Below, piece after piece: positions 1 to 7,419 of a DNA stretch of 15,922 nt; the first letter of the stretch is position 1, and each line of letters begins with the position of its first letter. The position numbers and the translations under genes are program-made. Origin of the DNA: an uncultured Coriobacteriaceae bacterium (GTDB taxonomy: Bacteria; Actinomycetota; Coriobacteriia; Coriobacteriales; Eggerthellaceae). The stretch covers positions 1 through 15,922 of the forward strand of contig USJN01000007.1 in NCBI GenBank assembly GCA_900554945.1, written 5' to 3'. Below the pieces are notes generated by a model that saw nothing but the letters and a program-made list of their open reading frames with translations, had not been told where the DNA came from and searched no databases.

Positions 1-49
1 CGAGACCCGGTCAGACGAGTAACGCGAAAGCGAGACAAATCACCCGACC

Positions 50-83
50 CCCGCCTCAGGAGAGGGCGGGTTGGGAGCCAACC
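50..83 (-). terminator. Paired hairpins downstream of the molybdenum hydroxylase operon
   Basis: Two adjacent short hairpins lie just past the Mo-subunit stop codon. Positions 69-74 (GGTTGG) and 78-83 (CCAACC) form a perfect 6-bp stem with a 3-nt loop. Positions 50-55 (CCCGCC) and 65-70 (GGCGGG) form a second 6-bp stem, sharing two bases with the first. Read on the minus strand the second hairpin is followed only by a weak T-containing stretch (GATTTGTCT). It is therefore a plausible but imperfect intrinsic terminator. Confidence 0.4.
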
Positions 84-86
84 TCG

Positions 87-111
87 GCCCCAACCCCTGC
101 CCCAAGCCCCC
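87..111 (-). other. Four-run G-quadruplex motif just after the Mo-subunit stop
   Basis: On the minus strand four G runs (5, 4, 4 and 4 Gs) are separated by loops of 3, 2 and 2 nt. The matching C runs on the plus strand are at 88-91, 94-97, 100-103 and 107-111. The first run begins 6 nt after the stop codon, so the motif would be in the 3' untranslated RNA. This fits the standard G3+N1-7 quadruplex pattern. Folding is not shown by sequence alone. Confidence 0.6.
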
Positions 112-117
112 GTCGCG

Positions 118-2412
118 CTAGTCCGCCTCCGGTTTCGCGAGCAGGACATGCTCCGGCAGGATAGGCAGCTCGCGATGCCACACGCCCGTCGCCCGGTAGA
201 TCGCGTGCGCGATCGCGGGAGCCGGCGTGTTGATGACGATCTCGCCGATCGACTTCGCGCCGAACGGGCCCGTGGGCTCATAGGAATGCTCGAACTCAAC
301 GCGGATGTCGCCCACATCGAGACGCGTGGGCAAACGGTAGGTGAACAGGCTCGACTCGCGGATAGCGCCCTTGGGCGTGCGGGTCACGTCCTCCATGAGC
401 GTATGCCCGATGCCCTGCACGATGCCGCCCTCGACCTGGATGCGCGCGAGCGCCGGGTTGATGGGAATGCCGCAGTCGACCACGGCGTCAAAGTTGAGCA
501 CCTCGACCATGCCGGTCTCGCGATCGAGCTCGATTTCCGCCATGCCCACCATAAACGGCGGCGGGGACACCGGGGAAGAATGCATCGCGGTTGCCTCCGC
601 CAACTGACAGCTGTTGCACTGGCTCTTCTCAGCGATGGCGGGAAGGGAAACCGTCTCGCCCGTGCTCTCGCGAACCACACGACCGTCCTCGAAGGCAAGC
701 TCGTCCGCCGCGCACCCGAGGATCTCGGCCGCAATGGCACAGAAGCGCTCCTTCAGCTGTGCGCACGCCTTCTCGACGGCCATGCCGGTGACATACGTTG
801 TCGAAGAGGCATACGAGCCGGAATCATAGGGCGAGGCATCCGTGTCGGCACCGAAGACCGAGACGTCGTCCACCGAGCATTCCATATGCTCGGCGACCAT
901 CTGCGCCAGGATGGTATCGCAGCCCGTTCCCATGTCGGCCGCGCCGATGACCAGCATATAGGTCCCGTCGTCGTTCAGCCTGACGGTGACCGACCCCGAG
1001 TCAATACCGGCGATGCCCGAGCCCTGCATGGACATGCCCACGCCCGCAGCGCGAACCTTGCCGTTGCCCATGTCGCGCACGGGGTATTTCGCTTCCCAGT
1101 CGAACATCTGGCGGCAACGGTCCAGGCAGCGATCGAGAGCGCAGGCGTTGGCCACCTCGTTGAAGTAGGCGGGCATGGTCATTCCCTCGCGCAGCATGTT
1201 CTGCTCGCGCAGCCCGATCGGGTCGCGGCGCAGCATCTCGGCGAGCTCGTTCACCGCAGTTTCCACGGCGAACTGGCCCTGCGTCGCCCCGAAACCACGG
1301 TACGCACCCGAGGGCTGCATGTTCGTGTAAACCACGTCGGCCGTGAACTTGAACGCTTCCAAAGAACCCGTGTACAGGGGGATGGACTTGTGCCCGGTGA
1401 GACCCACCGTCGCCCAACCATGCTCGCCGTACGCGCCCGAGTTCGACAGCGTCGTCACGTCGAGCGCGCGGATGCGCCCGTCGTCGTTCGCGCCAAGGCG
1501 GACCTTGATTTCCATTTCATGACGCGGAGAACCGCAGGTCTGGGCCTCTTTTCGCGTGAAGACGCACATCGCGGGGCGGCCCGTCTTCATCGTGACGAAC
1601 GCGGGATACACCTCGCATACCGCGGTCTGCTTCGCGCCGAAACCGCCGCCGATGCGCGGCTTCTCCACGCGAATGCGGCTTTTCGGGATGCCCAGCGCAT
1701 GGGACAAGATGCGGCGAACGTGGAACACGATCTGCGTGGACGAGATCACATGCAGGCGCCCGTAGCGGTCCAGCTCGGTATACGTGCGGAAGGTCTCCAT
1801 CATGGCCTGGTTGAAGGCCTTCGTGTGGTAGGTGCGCTCCAAAACGATGTCGCAGTCGGCGAACACCGCCTCGACGTCGCCGTCGGCGTCAGCGGTCGTG
1901 CCCACGAGGTTTCGTTTGTTGTCTCCGCCCAAGTCGCACAGCATATGCCAGTCATCCTCGGGGTGCACGAGGGTGGGATTGTCCTTAGCGGCGCGGAAAT
2001 CCAGCACGGGATCGAGCACCTCGTAGGTCACCTTGATGCGCGAAAGGGCCGCCTCGGCAGCCTTCTCGTTTTCCGCGGCCACGATCGCCACCACGTCGCC
2101 CACGTAGCGCACATGGCGGTCGACGATCAGACGGTCGTAGGGGCTTGTCTCAGGATAGGTCTGCCCCGCGTTGCTAAAGCGCTCCCCCGGAACGTCTTCC
2201 CAGGTGAGCACGTCAACCACGCCGACAATCTTCTTCGCCTTCGAAGTGTCGATATCCTCCACGATGGCGTTGGCATGAGGGCTTCGCAAGAGCTTCACCA
2301 CAAGCGCGTCAGGCGCGATGTCCTCGGTGAACACGGGCTTGCCCAAAAGGAGCTGCAGCGAGTCCTTCTTGCGGACGGACTTGCCGACCGATTGGTAGTC
2401 GGGCCTATTCAC
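118..2412 (-). CDS. Xanthine dehydrogenase-family molybdopterin-binding subunit
   Basis: Large catalytic subunit (764 aa) of a molybdenum hydroxylase; the family hydroxylates purines and other N-heterocycles using water and passes electrons to Fe-S and FAD partners. Visible family motifs are GGGFGAK (about residues 255-261), AYRGFG (370-375), the MGTGCDT loop (494-500), the GSYASSTTYVTG loop (532-543) and GAKSIGE (718-724), whose final Glu aligns with the catalytic base of xanthine dehydrogenase. Length matches stand-alone Mo subunits. The start chosen is a GTG at 2412, overlapping the upstream stop by 8 nt (GTGAATAG) and preceded by GGAAGGGGG; a longer reading frame upstream is just overlap with the [2Fe-2S] gene. 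It is last in an FAD/[2Fe-2S]/Mo operon. A divergent mocA and a nearby NCS2 permease favour a purine substrate, but nicotinate-type or related substrates cannot be excluded. It resembles E. coli XdhD in context. Confidence 0.9.
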   Translation of the reverse strand: MNRPDYQSVGKSVRKKDSLQLLLGKPVFTEDIAPDALVVKLLRSPHANAIVEDIDTSKAKKIVGVVDVLTWEDVPGERFSNAGQTYPETSPYDRLIVDRHVRYVGDVVAIVAAENEKAAEAALSRIKVTYEVLDPVLDFRAAKDNPTLVHPEDDWHMLCDLGGDNKRNLVGTTADADGDVEAVFADCDIVLERTYHTKAFNQAMMETFRTYTELDRYGRLHVISSTQIVFHVRRILSHALGIPKSRIRVEKPRIGGGFGAKQTAVCEVYPAFVTMKTGRPAMCVFTRKEAQTCGSPRHEMEIKVRLGANDDGRIRALDVTTLSNSGAYGEHGWATVGLTGHKSIPLYTGSLEAFKFTADVVYTNMQPSGAYRGFGATQGQFAVETAVNELAEMLRRDPIGLREQNMLREGMTMPAYFNEVANACALDRCLDRCRQMFDWEAKYPVRDMGNGKVRAAGVGMSMQGSGIAGIDSGSVTVRLNDDGTYMLVIGAADMGTGCDTILAQMVAEHMECSVDDVSVFGADTDASPYDSGSYASSTTYVTGMAVEKACAQLKERFCAIAAEILGCAADELAFEDGRVVRESTGETVSLPAIAEKSQCNSCQLAEATAMHSSPVSPPPFMVGMAEIELDRETGMVEVLNFDAVVDCGIPINPALARIQVEGGIVQGIGHTLMEDVTRTPKGAIRESSLFTYRLPTRLDVGDIRVEFEHSYEPTGPFGAKSIGEIVINTPAPAIAHAIYRATGVWHRELPILPEHVLLAKPEAD

Positions 2413-2878
2413 GAGAGCCCCCTTCCACGTTTCTGCTAGTGAGGAAGTTGCGAATACCGCGCAGCTGACCCACGTACCCCGAGCAGCGGCACAGGTTACC
2501 GGAAAGGTATGCGAGAATCTCCTCATCGGTAGGGTCGGGATTCTCGCGCAAAAGCGCGATTGTGTTCATCACGAAACCCGGGTTGCAGAAACCACACTGC
2601 TCAGCGCCCTGATCGGCGATGAAACCCACGAACTCGGACGCTTCGTCCTGCAGCCCCTCGAGGGTATGCACGCTATGCCCATCGGCGCGGGCAACCAACG
2701 TGGAGCAAGACAGCACCGGCTCACCGTCGAGAAGCACCGTGCACAAACCGCAGGCAGACGTCTCGCAGCCGCGCTTCACGCTTAAGCAGCCATGAGCGCG
2801 AACGAAATCGATGAGCAGCATATCGGCCGAGACGTCGTCGGATACCGTCCTGCCGTTCAGCTTGATCGTAACCTCCAT
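2405..2878 (-). CDS. Molybdenum hydroxylase [2Fe-2S] subunit
   Basis: Small iron-sulfur subunit (157 aa) carrying the two [2Fe-2S] clusters that move electrons from the Mo centre to FAD. The N-terminal plant-type ferredoxin domain shows GCETSACGLC followed by a downstream SC. The C-terminal helical domain shows CGFCNPG and LCRCSGY. Both cysteine sets are complete, and the length is usual for the family. The ATG at 2878 is chosen because it is preceded by GGGGGAGGT at good spacing and overlaps the FAD-subunit stop by one base (TAATG), a sign of translational coupling. The frame stays open further upstream but without homology or a ribosome binding site. Its 3' end overlaps the Mo-subunit start by 8 nt. 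Confidence 0.93.
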   Translation of the reverse strand: MEVTIKLNGRTVSDDVSADMLLIDFVRAHGCLSVKRGCETSACGLCTVLLDGEPVLSCSTLVARADGHSVHTLEGLQDEASEFVGFIADQGAEQCGFCNPGFVMNTIALLRENPDPTDEEILAYLSGNLCRCSGYVGQLRGIRNFLTSRNVEGGSRE

Positions 2879-3651
2879 TACCGCACCTCCCCCAATGCCA
2901 GCAGGGTGCGACGCACAAGCACGGGTACCAACGCGCGGCGATACTCCGCCGAACCCCACATGTTCCCGGAAACAGGAACGGCACCCGCCGCGTAGTCGGC
3001 GAACGCCGCAGCGCTTTCCTCGGTGATGCCGTCAGCGAGAATGACCCGCTCATCGCGAAGAAGCATCGCGCGCGCCGGGCGGGAACCCACGACGACGCGG
3101 TACTCCTCCCCCACCTTGGCCGCTGCGCAATTGAGCGTGGGCAGGTCGGTTCGCTGCTTGCGCACCGCCTGGTAGGCGAAGGAGCCGGGACGCTTCTTGA
3201 CGATCAAGCGCACGAGGATGTCGTTGTCGTAGGGCATGCGCACAAACTCCTCCAAGGGCACAACGCCGCCCTTGAAAAGCTCAACGGAGCTGTCCATGGC
3301 AAGGAATATTGCAACGACGTCGGAAAAGCCCATGCGACGCCACAGGCTTCCGCCCAGCGTGGCACCATTGCGGAACTGCACGCCCACGATGTCGCGCAAC
3401 GCGTCTTCCACCGCTCCGCAGGAATAAACGCCCAGGCCAGGATGCTTTTCCATCTGACGCAAGGTTGCCATGGCGCCGATGCGGAACTCGTCTTCGGTCT
3501 CCTCGATCGCATCCAAACCAAGATCGCAAAGGTCGATGGCCGTGTTGAAGGAATGCGTGCCCATCTTCAACCACATCATGCCCGCAACCACGCGGTTCCA
3601 GGCTTTGCGGGCGCACGTATTTTTGGAAGGTAATAATGTCACTCGCCCCAT
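2878..3651 (-). CDS. Molybdenum hydroxylase FAD-binding subunit, N-terminus apparently disrupted
   Basis: FAD subunit (257 aa as written) of the CoxM/YgfM type, which takes electrons from the [2Fe-2S] subunit. Family features are RVVAG near the N-terminus, FRIGAMATL, and FRNGATLGGSL (equivalent to the VRNxxTIGG FAD motif), then a CO-dehydrogenase-flavoprotein C-terminal domain. The first 18 residues in this frame look unlike the family and the ATG at 3651 lacks a Shine-Dalgarno sequence. In another frame, 3596-3637 encodes ITFQKYVRPQSLE, which is what the family N-terminus should look like; that frame has no ATG, GTG or TTG start and joins the RVVAG frame at about 3597. About ten expected residues between the two blocks are absent. 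I infer a small out-of-frame deletion and perhaps loss of the start codon. The rest of the frame is intact, so a shortened protein may still be made from 3651 or from a GTG at 3642. Confidence 0.75.
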   Translation of the reverse strand: MGRVTLLPSKNTCARKAWNRVVAGMMWLKMGTHSFNTAIDLCDLGLDAIEETEDEFRIGAMATLRQMEKHPGLGVYSCGAVEDALRDIVGVQFRNGATLGGSLWRRMGFSDVVAIFLAMDSSVELFKGGVVPLEEFVRMPYDNDILVRLIVKKRPGSFAYQAVRKQRTDLPTLNCAAAKVGEEYRVVVGSRPARAMLLRDERVILADGITEESAAAFADYAAGAVPVSGNMWGSAEYRRALVPVLVRRTLLALGEVR

Positions 3652-3677
3652 TATTTGAGGTTTACATAGTCTTCGCT

Positions 3678-3683
3678 ATTATA
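3678..3683 (-). promoter_or_regulatory. Candidate -10 box for the molybdenum hydroxylase operon
   Basis: A perfect TATAAT on the minus strand lies about 27 nt upstream of the first ATG of the FAD subunit. Transcription would start near 3671, giving a leader of about 20 nt. No good -35 hexamer is seen at 16-18 bp, so the promoter may need an activator. The site lies in the 126-bp divergent spacer between this operon and mocA. Confidence 0.5.
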
Positions 3684-3777
3684 CTGTGGCGCAGGGGGCA
3701 TCCCCGAAAACACACCTGACCAACCATCGAATTTGCAGAGGCGCCCCATCATGACCCACCCCGCCCGAGGATCGCAG

Positions 3778-4362
3778 ATGAACCACGGATGTATCATCAT
3801 GGCATCGGGTCTGGGCGCCCGCTTCGGGGGAAACAAGCTCATGGCCGAGCTTTGCGGCGTGCCGCTTATCCAACACGTGCTGCGAGCAACCGAGGGCCTG
3901 TTCGCCAGGCGCGTCGTGGTCACGCGGCACTCGGACGTGGCGCGCCTGTGCGATGAGCTGGGGGTCGAGTCCATCCTGCACAGTGAGCCAAGGCGAAACG
4001 ACACCGTGCGCTTGGGGATGGAGAAAATGACGGACTGCTACACGGTCATGTTCGTTCAGGGAGATCAGCCGCTCATCAGCGCGAACAGCCTCGCTGAGCT
4101 TCTTCGCCGCGCCGAGCGCTGCCCCGAGTGCATCTGGCGCGCAAGCTTTGAAGGCACGCCAGGCGCTCCCGTGCTCTTCCCCGCATGGACGTTCGACGAG
4201 CTGCGCTCGCTTCCCCCTGGCAAGGGCGGCGGCGTGGTGGCCAAGACCCACAAAGAGCGCGTGCGAACCGTCGAGGTTTCCAGCAAGTGGGAGCTCTTCG
4301 ATGTGGATACCCCCAACGATCTGCGCATTCTTAAGGAGCATCTCGCAAGCGAAATCGAATAG
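3778..4362 (+). CDS. mocA: MocA-like molybdopterin cytidylyltransferase
   Basis: NTP-transferase-3 family protein (194 aa from this start). MocA enzymes transfer CMP from CTP to Mo-molybdopterin, making the cytosine dinucleotide cofactor used by xanthine-dehydrogenase-family enzymes. The N-terminal nucleotide-binding loop is present as MASGLGARFGGNKL (residues about 8-21). GDQP follows in the middle, and DVDTPND near the C-terminus matches the family's metal/nucleotide region. The ATG at 3778 puts the loop at the usual distance from the N-terminus and has GAGG upstream. An ATG at 3751, also with an upstream GAGG, would add 9 residues. It diverges from the Mo-hydroxylase operon, which strongly suggests it matures that enzyme. 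The first residues of the loop (MASG rather than LAAG) are slightly atypical. A MobA-type guanylyltransferase is less likely given the neighbours. Confidence 0.8.
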   Translation: MNHGCIIMASGLGARFGGNKLMAELCGVPLIQHVLRATEGLFARRVVVTRHSDVARLCDELGVESILHSEPRRNDTVRLGMEKMTDCYTVMFVQGDQPLISANSLAELLRRAERCPECIWRASFEGTPGAPVLFPAWTFDELRSLPPGKGGGVVAKTHKERVRTVEVSSKWELFDVDTPNDLRILKEHLASEIE

Positions 4363-4368
4363 GGGCCG

Positions 4369-4406
4369 AAAAAAGGCGCCTCGCGGAATTGCTCCGTGAG
4401 GCGCCT
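4369..4406 (-). terminator. Intrinsic terminator of the NCS2 permease, between convergent genes
   Basis: A 13-bp stem (4375-4387 with 4393-4405, one G-U pair, extended by A4374-T4406) encloses a 5-nt loop. On the minus strand it is followed by six Ts (complement of the A run 4369-4374), so it is a textbook terminator for the permease, about 45 nt past its stop. For mocA on the plus strand the same hairpin has the A run before it and no T tract after it, so it may only weakly terminate that gene. Confidence 0.85.
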
Positions 4407-4449
4407 CCTATGGCTGCGCTTCTTCTGCGCTCTATCTGCAAGCTAGCCG

Positions 4450-5955
4450 CTAGGCGTTCGCGTCCGTTTTCGGGACAATCTCCTTGTCCTTGGGAAGCAC
4501 GATGTTCAAGACGATGGCCACCGCCGCGGCAGCGACGATGCCGGAACCGCCGAAGATAAGGCTCACCATCTGGGGAGATCCAGCAAGGATAGCGGGGTTT
4601 GCGCCAATGCCGTAGCCCAAACCCAACGCCACCGACACGATGCTCAGGTTGCGCGGGGTCAGCGGGTCGCGCGTGATCAGCTGGATGCCGCTCACCACGA
4701 TGGACGCGAACATGATGACGGCCGCACCGCCTAAGACAGACTGCGGCATGATGGACACGACCGCGCCCAGCTTCGGGCACAAACCGCACAGAATCAGGAA
4801 AACGGCGCCGCAGGCCAAAGCCTTGCGGTTCACCATCTTGGTCATGGTGACCAGGCCCACGTTCTGGCTGAACGACGTGTTCGGCAGCACGCCGAAGAGA
4901 GCCGCGAAGCTCGAGCCCACGCCGTCGCAGACCACGCCGCCGGAAAGCTCCTTGTCAGTCGCCTCGCGATCCATGCCGCCCTGCGTGACGCCGGAGATGT
5001 CGCCGACGGTCTCGACCGCCGTGACGATGAACATCACGAGCACGGGAGCGATGGCGCGCATGTCGAACACAGGTGCCACAGGTAGCGGGTTCGGGATGGC
5101 AAACCATGCCGCCGCGGCCACCTTATCCCAGTTCAGAACCCACGCCTTGGTGTACTCGACGCCCTCGGAGTTGATGCCTGTGGTAGGCAGCACCAGCCCC
5201 ATGATGCCCGCGACGATATAGCCGACGATGATGCCGACCAGGATGGAAGACGCGCTCACGAAGCCCGTCGTCGCATGCTTCACCGCCAGGATGACGACAA
5301 GGACGACAAGCGCCAGGCACAGGTTCTCGGGGGAACCGAAATCAGCCGCGCTGTTGCCGCCGCCGAACGCGTTGACGCCGACGCTGATGAGACTCAGGCC
5401 GATAGAAAGGACGACGGTACCCGTAACGATAGACGGGAAGAAGCGGCGCAGCGGCTTCAGAAAGAAACCGAGCACAGCCTCGAACAGGCCGCCGGTAATC
5501 GAAGCGCCCATGATGGCGCCGTAAGCAACGAGGCCGCCGCCCATCGACGCCGCTACGGAATTGAACACGCCGATGAAGCCCGAAGACGTGCCCATGATGA
5601 TAGGAACCCTACCGCCAACAGGGCCGATGCCGAAAAGCTGGACCAAGGTCACAACGCCTGCGATCCACATGGCGTTCTGCAGCAGCGCCAGCTGGACATC
5701 GGCGAACTCGGCTCCCGCCAGGCCGCACGCGCCCGTCACGATCAAAAGCGGCGTCAAATTGCCCACGAACATGGCCAGAACATGCTGCAATCCCAGGGGT
5801 ATCGCCTGAGCGAGGGGCATGTCGCCCTCGAACGAGAAGACGCCGAGCGACCTCGCGCTGCCGGACGTCCCCTCTGAAGAAGCGGCAGCGGGCTTCTCTC
5901 CCGAAGATTCAGACGCCTGAGCCTCCGAAGCCGCCTCTTGTTTTTCCTCCACCAT
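4450..5955 (-). CDS. NCS2-family xanthine/uracil-type permease
   Basis: Integral membrane nucleobase:cation symporter, about 501 aa with 12 to 14 hydrophobic segments. The NCS2 signature is present as FSQNVGLVTMTK, containing the Q-N pair that lines the substrate site in E. coli XanQ/UraA. The conserved acidic residue is in TAVETVGD, and GLQHVLAM carries the His of the first membrane segment. The first 45 residues are a hydrophilic Glu/Ser/Ala-rich tail before the first membrane helix. Two in-frame ATGs occur, at 5961 and 5955; GAGAGGG (5962-5968) touches the first but sits 6 nt from the second, so 5955 is preferred. Proximity to the Mo hydroxylase and mocA suggests import of xanthine, urate or a related purine; exact specificity cannot be read from the sequence. 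Confidence 0.9.
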   Translation of the reverse strand: MVEEKQEAASEAQASESSGEKPAAASSEGTSGSARSLGVFSFEGDMPLAQAIPLGLQHVLAMFVGNLTPLLIVTGACGLAGAEFADVQLALLQNAMWIAGVVTLVQLFGIGPVGGRVPIIMGTSSGFIGVFNSVAASMGGGLVAYGAIMGASITGGLFEAVLGFFLKPLRRFFPSIVTGTVVLSIGLSLISVGVNAFGGGNSAADFGSPENLCLALVVLVVILAVKHATTGFVSASSILVGIIVGYIVAGIMGLVLPTTGINSEGVEYTKAWVLNWDKVAAAAWFAIPNPLPVAPVFDMRAIAPVLVMFIVTAVETVGDISGVTQGGMDREATDKELSGGVVCDGVGSSFAALFGVLPNTSFSQNVGLVTMTKMVNRKALACGAVFLILCGLCPKLGAVVSIMPQSVLGGAAVIMFASIVVSGIQLITRDPLTPRNLSIVSVALGLGYGIGANPAILAGSPQMVSLIFGGSGIVAAAAVAIVLNIVLPKDKEIVPKTDANA

Positions 5956-5988
5956 CTGCATCCCTCTCTAAAAGGACAGTAAAGTGAG

Positions 5989-6017
5989 AAAATAACACCG
6001 CAGGGCGCGCATTTGAA
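5989..6017 (-). promoter_or_regulatory. Candidate promoter for the permease
   Basis: On the minus strand TTCAAA (6012-6017) and TATTTT (5989-5994) are separated by exactly 17 bp, about 34 nt upstream of the preferred start. Both hexamers are imperfect. No convincing terminator is seen between hydF and this site, so read-through from the hydrogenase operon is also possible. Confidence 0.35.
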
Positions 6018-6077
6018 GAAGCATCGGGGAATTTTCCACGTAGGGTCTTTAATTCCGCCCCTTGGTTCGGACCCGCA

Positions 6078-7358
6078 TCACATAAGCGGCCGCAAGCTGC
6101 GCTCCAAGATGCCGTGCACGCAGGCGATCGCCGCGCCGTAGTTCACTATGGGCGTGCCGCTTTTCGCCGCCACGCTCTGGCGCCAGTGCATTTCCTTCTC
6201 GTTGAGCATGCACCCGCCGCAGTGGACCACCACGTCGTAGCCGCTCACATCGTCGGGGAACCCGCGCCCCTGCGTGAACTCGAACGTTGGGTTCGCGCTG
6301 CAATAGCCGCGAATCCACGAGGGCATCTTCACCGTGCCGATGTCCTCGCACTGCCGATGATGCGTGCAGCCCTCCGAGATGAGCACGCGGCTTTCGTCGG
6401 TGAGCGCACTAAGCGCCGCCGCGCCTTCCACAAGCATGCGCAGATCGCCCTTATATCGCGCCATGAGAAGGGAAAACGACGTGAGCGGCGTCGTTTCCGC
6501 AACGATGCGCGCAACCTTTTGGAACACTTGCGAGTCGGTGATCACGAGGCGGATGTCGCCAACCGCCGCAATAAGATCGGCAAGCTCTTCGGGCTGGCAG
6601 ACGAGAGCGCTCGCGTGGGCATCGAGGACGTCGCGCAGAACGAGCTGCTGCGGCAAGATGATGCGGCCCTTCGGCGCCGATGAGTCGATGGGCACGACGA
6701 GCACCACCTTGTCGCCCGGCGAGAGCAGGTCGGCCACAACGCGGCGCTCACGCGTTGCCGAGCCGCCCACGTGCGCGAGGGCCTCTTTCAACTCGTTTAT
6801 GCCCGCACCCGTGCGCGCGCTTGCGAGCACCTCTGCACGAACTGGGGAAACAGGGGCGGGGGCAGCATCGGGGGCAGCGACGACCTGGGGGGTGGGAGCG
6901 GCAGCGCCCGATGCGGCTCCCCCGATAGCGCCATCTGAACCCGCAGCCGCCTCTTCCCCAGGCAGAAGGTCGGCCTTGTTGCGCACCACGACAAAGGGCA
7001 GCCCGAGCTCCTCGAACAGGGAGATAAGCTCGCGCTCGGCGGCGACCGGCGCGCGCGTGGCGTCGGTCACGAGCACCGCCACATCGCAGCTGCGCAAGGT
7101 CTCGCGCGTGCGCTCGACGCGGCGCGCGCCCAGTTCCCCAACGTCGTCGATGCCGGGAGTGTCTACGATATCGACCGGCCCGAGCGGCAGAAGCTCCATG
7201 GCCTTGCGCACCGGGTCAGTCGTGGTGCCAGCGACGTCGCTCACAAGCGCCACTTGCTGCCCGCACACAGCGTTCACCAGGCTCGACTTCCCCGCATTGC
7301 GCACCCCGAAGAAACCGATTCGCACGCGCTCGCCTGAAGGCGTCTCGTTCAAACCCAT
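6078..7358 (-). CDS. hydF: [FeFe]-hydrogenase maturation GTPase HydF
   Basis: HydF (426 aa) is the scaffold on which the 2Fe subcluster is assembled before delivery to HydA. The G domain shows the P-loop GVRNAGKSS (18-26), TTTD (45-48), DTPG (66-69), NKAD (127-130) and SARTG (180-184). The C-terminal [4Fe-4S] site is present as CTHH (331-334) with HCGGC (379-383). The stretch between NKAD and SARTG (about 135-175) is an Ala/Pro/Gly-rich insertion not typical of HydF, and its DNA contains long G/C runs. The start ATG at 7358 has AAGGA upstream. It follows hydG by 61 nt and is the last maturase gene of the operon. Confidence 0.95.
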   Translation of the reverse strand: MGLNETPSGERVRIGFFGVRNAGKSSLVNAVCGQQVALVSDVAGTTTDPVRKAMELLPLGPVDIVDTPGIDDVGELGARRVERTRETLRSCDVAVLVTDATRAPVAAERELISLFEELGLPFVVVRNKADLLPGEEAAAGSDGAIGGAASGAAAPTPQVVAAPDAAPAPVSPVRAEVLASARTGAGINELKEALAHVGGSATRERRVVADLLSPGDKVVLVVPIDSSAPKGRIILPQQLVLRDVLDAHASALVCQPEELADLIAAVGDIRLVITDSQVFQKVARIVAETTPLTSFSLLMARYKGDLRMLVEGAAALSALTDESRVLISEGCTHHRQCEDIGTVKMPSWIRGYCSANPTFEFTQGRGFPDDVSGYDVVVHCGGCMLNEKEMHWRQSVAAKSGTPIVNYGAAIACVHGILERSLRPLM

Positions 7359-7419
7359 GTCGAAGCCGTCCTTTCGCCTTACCGTCGCAGCGCGCCTTCC
7401 GCACCGCGCGAAAACCTCG

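Noticed and set aside
148..2439. A 763-codon open frame antisense to the Mo subunit
   Set aside because: Same composition artefact. The minus-strand frame carries all family motifs and a good start.
4375..4405. Fully bidirectional terminator serving mocA equally
   Set aside because: The T tract exists only on the minus-strand side. On the plus strand the hairpin is followed by mixed sequence, so only the permease direction is well supported.
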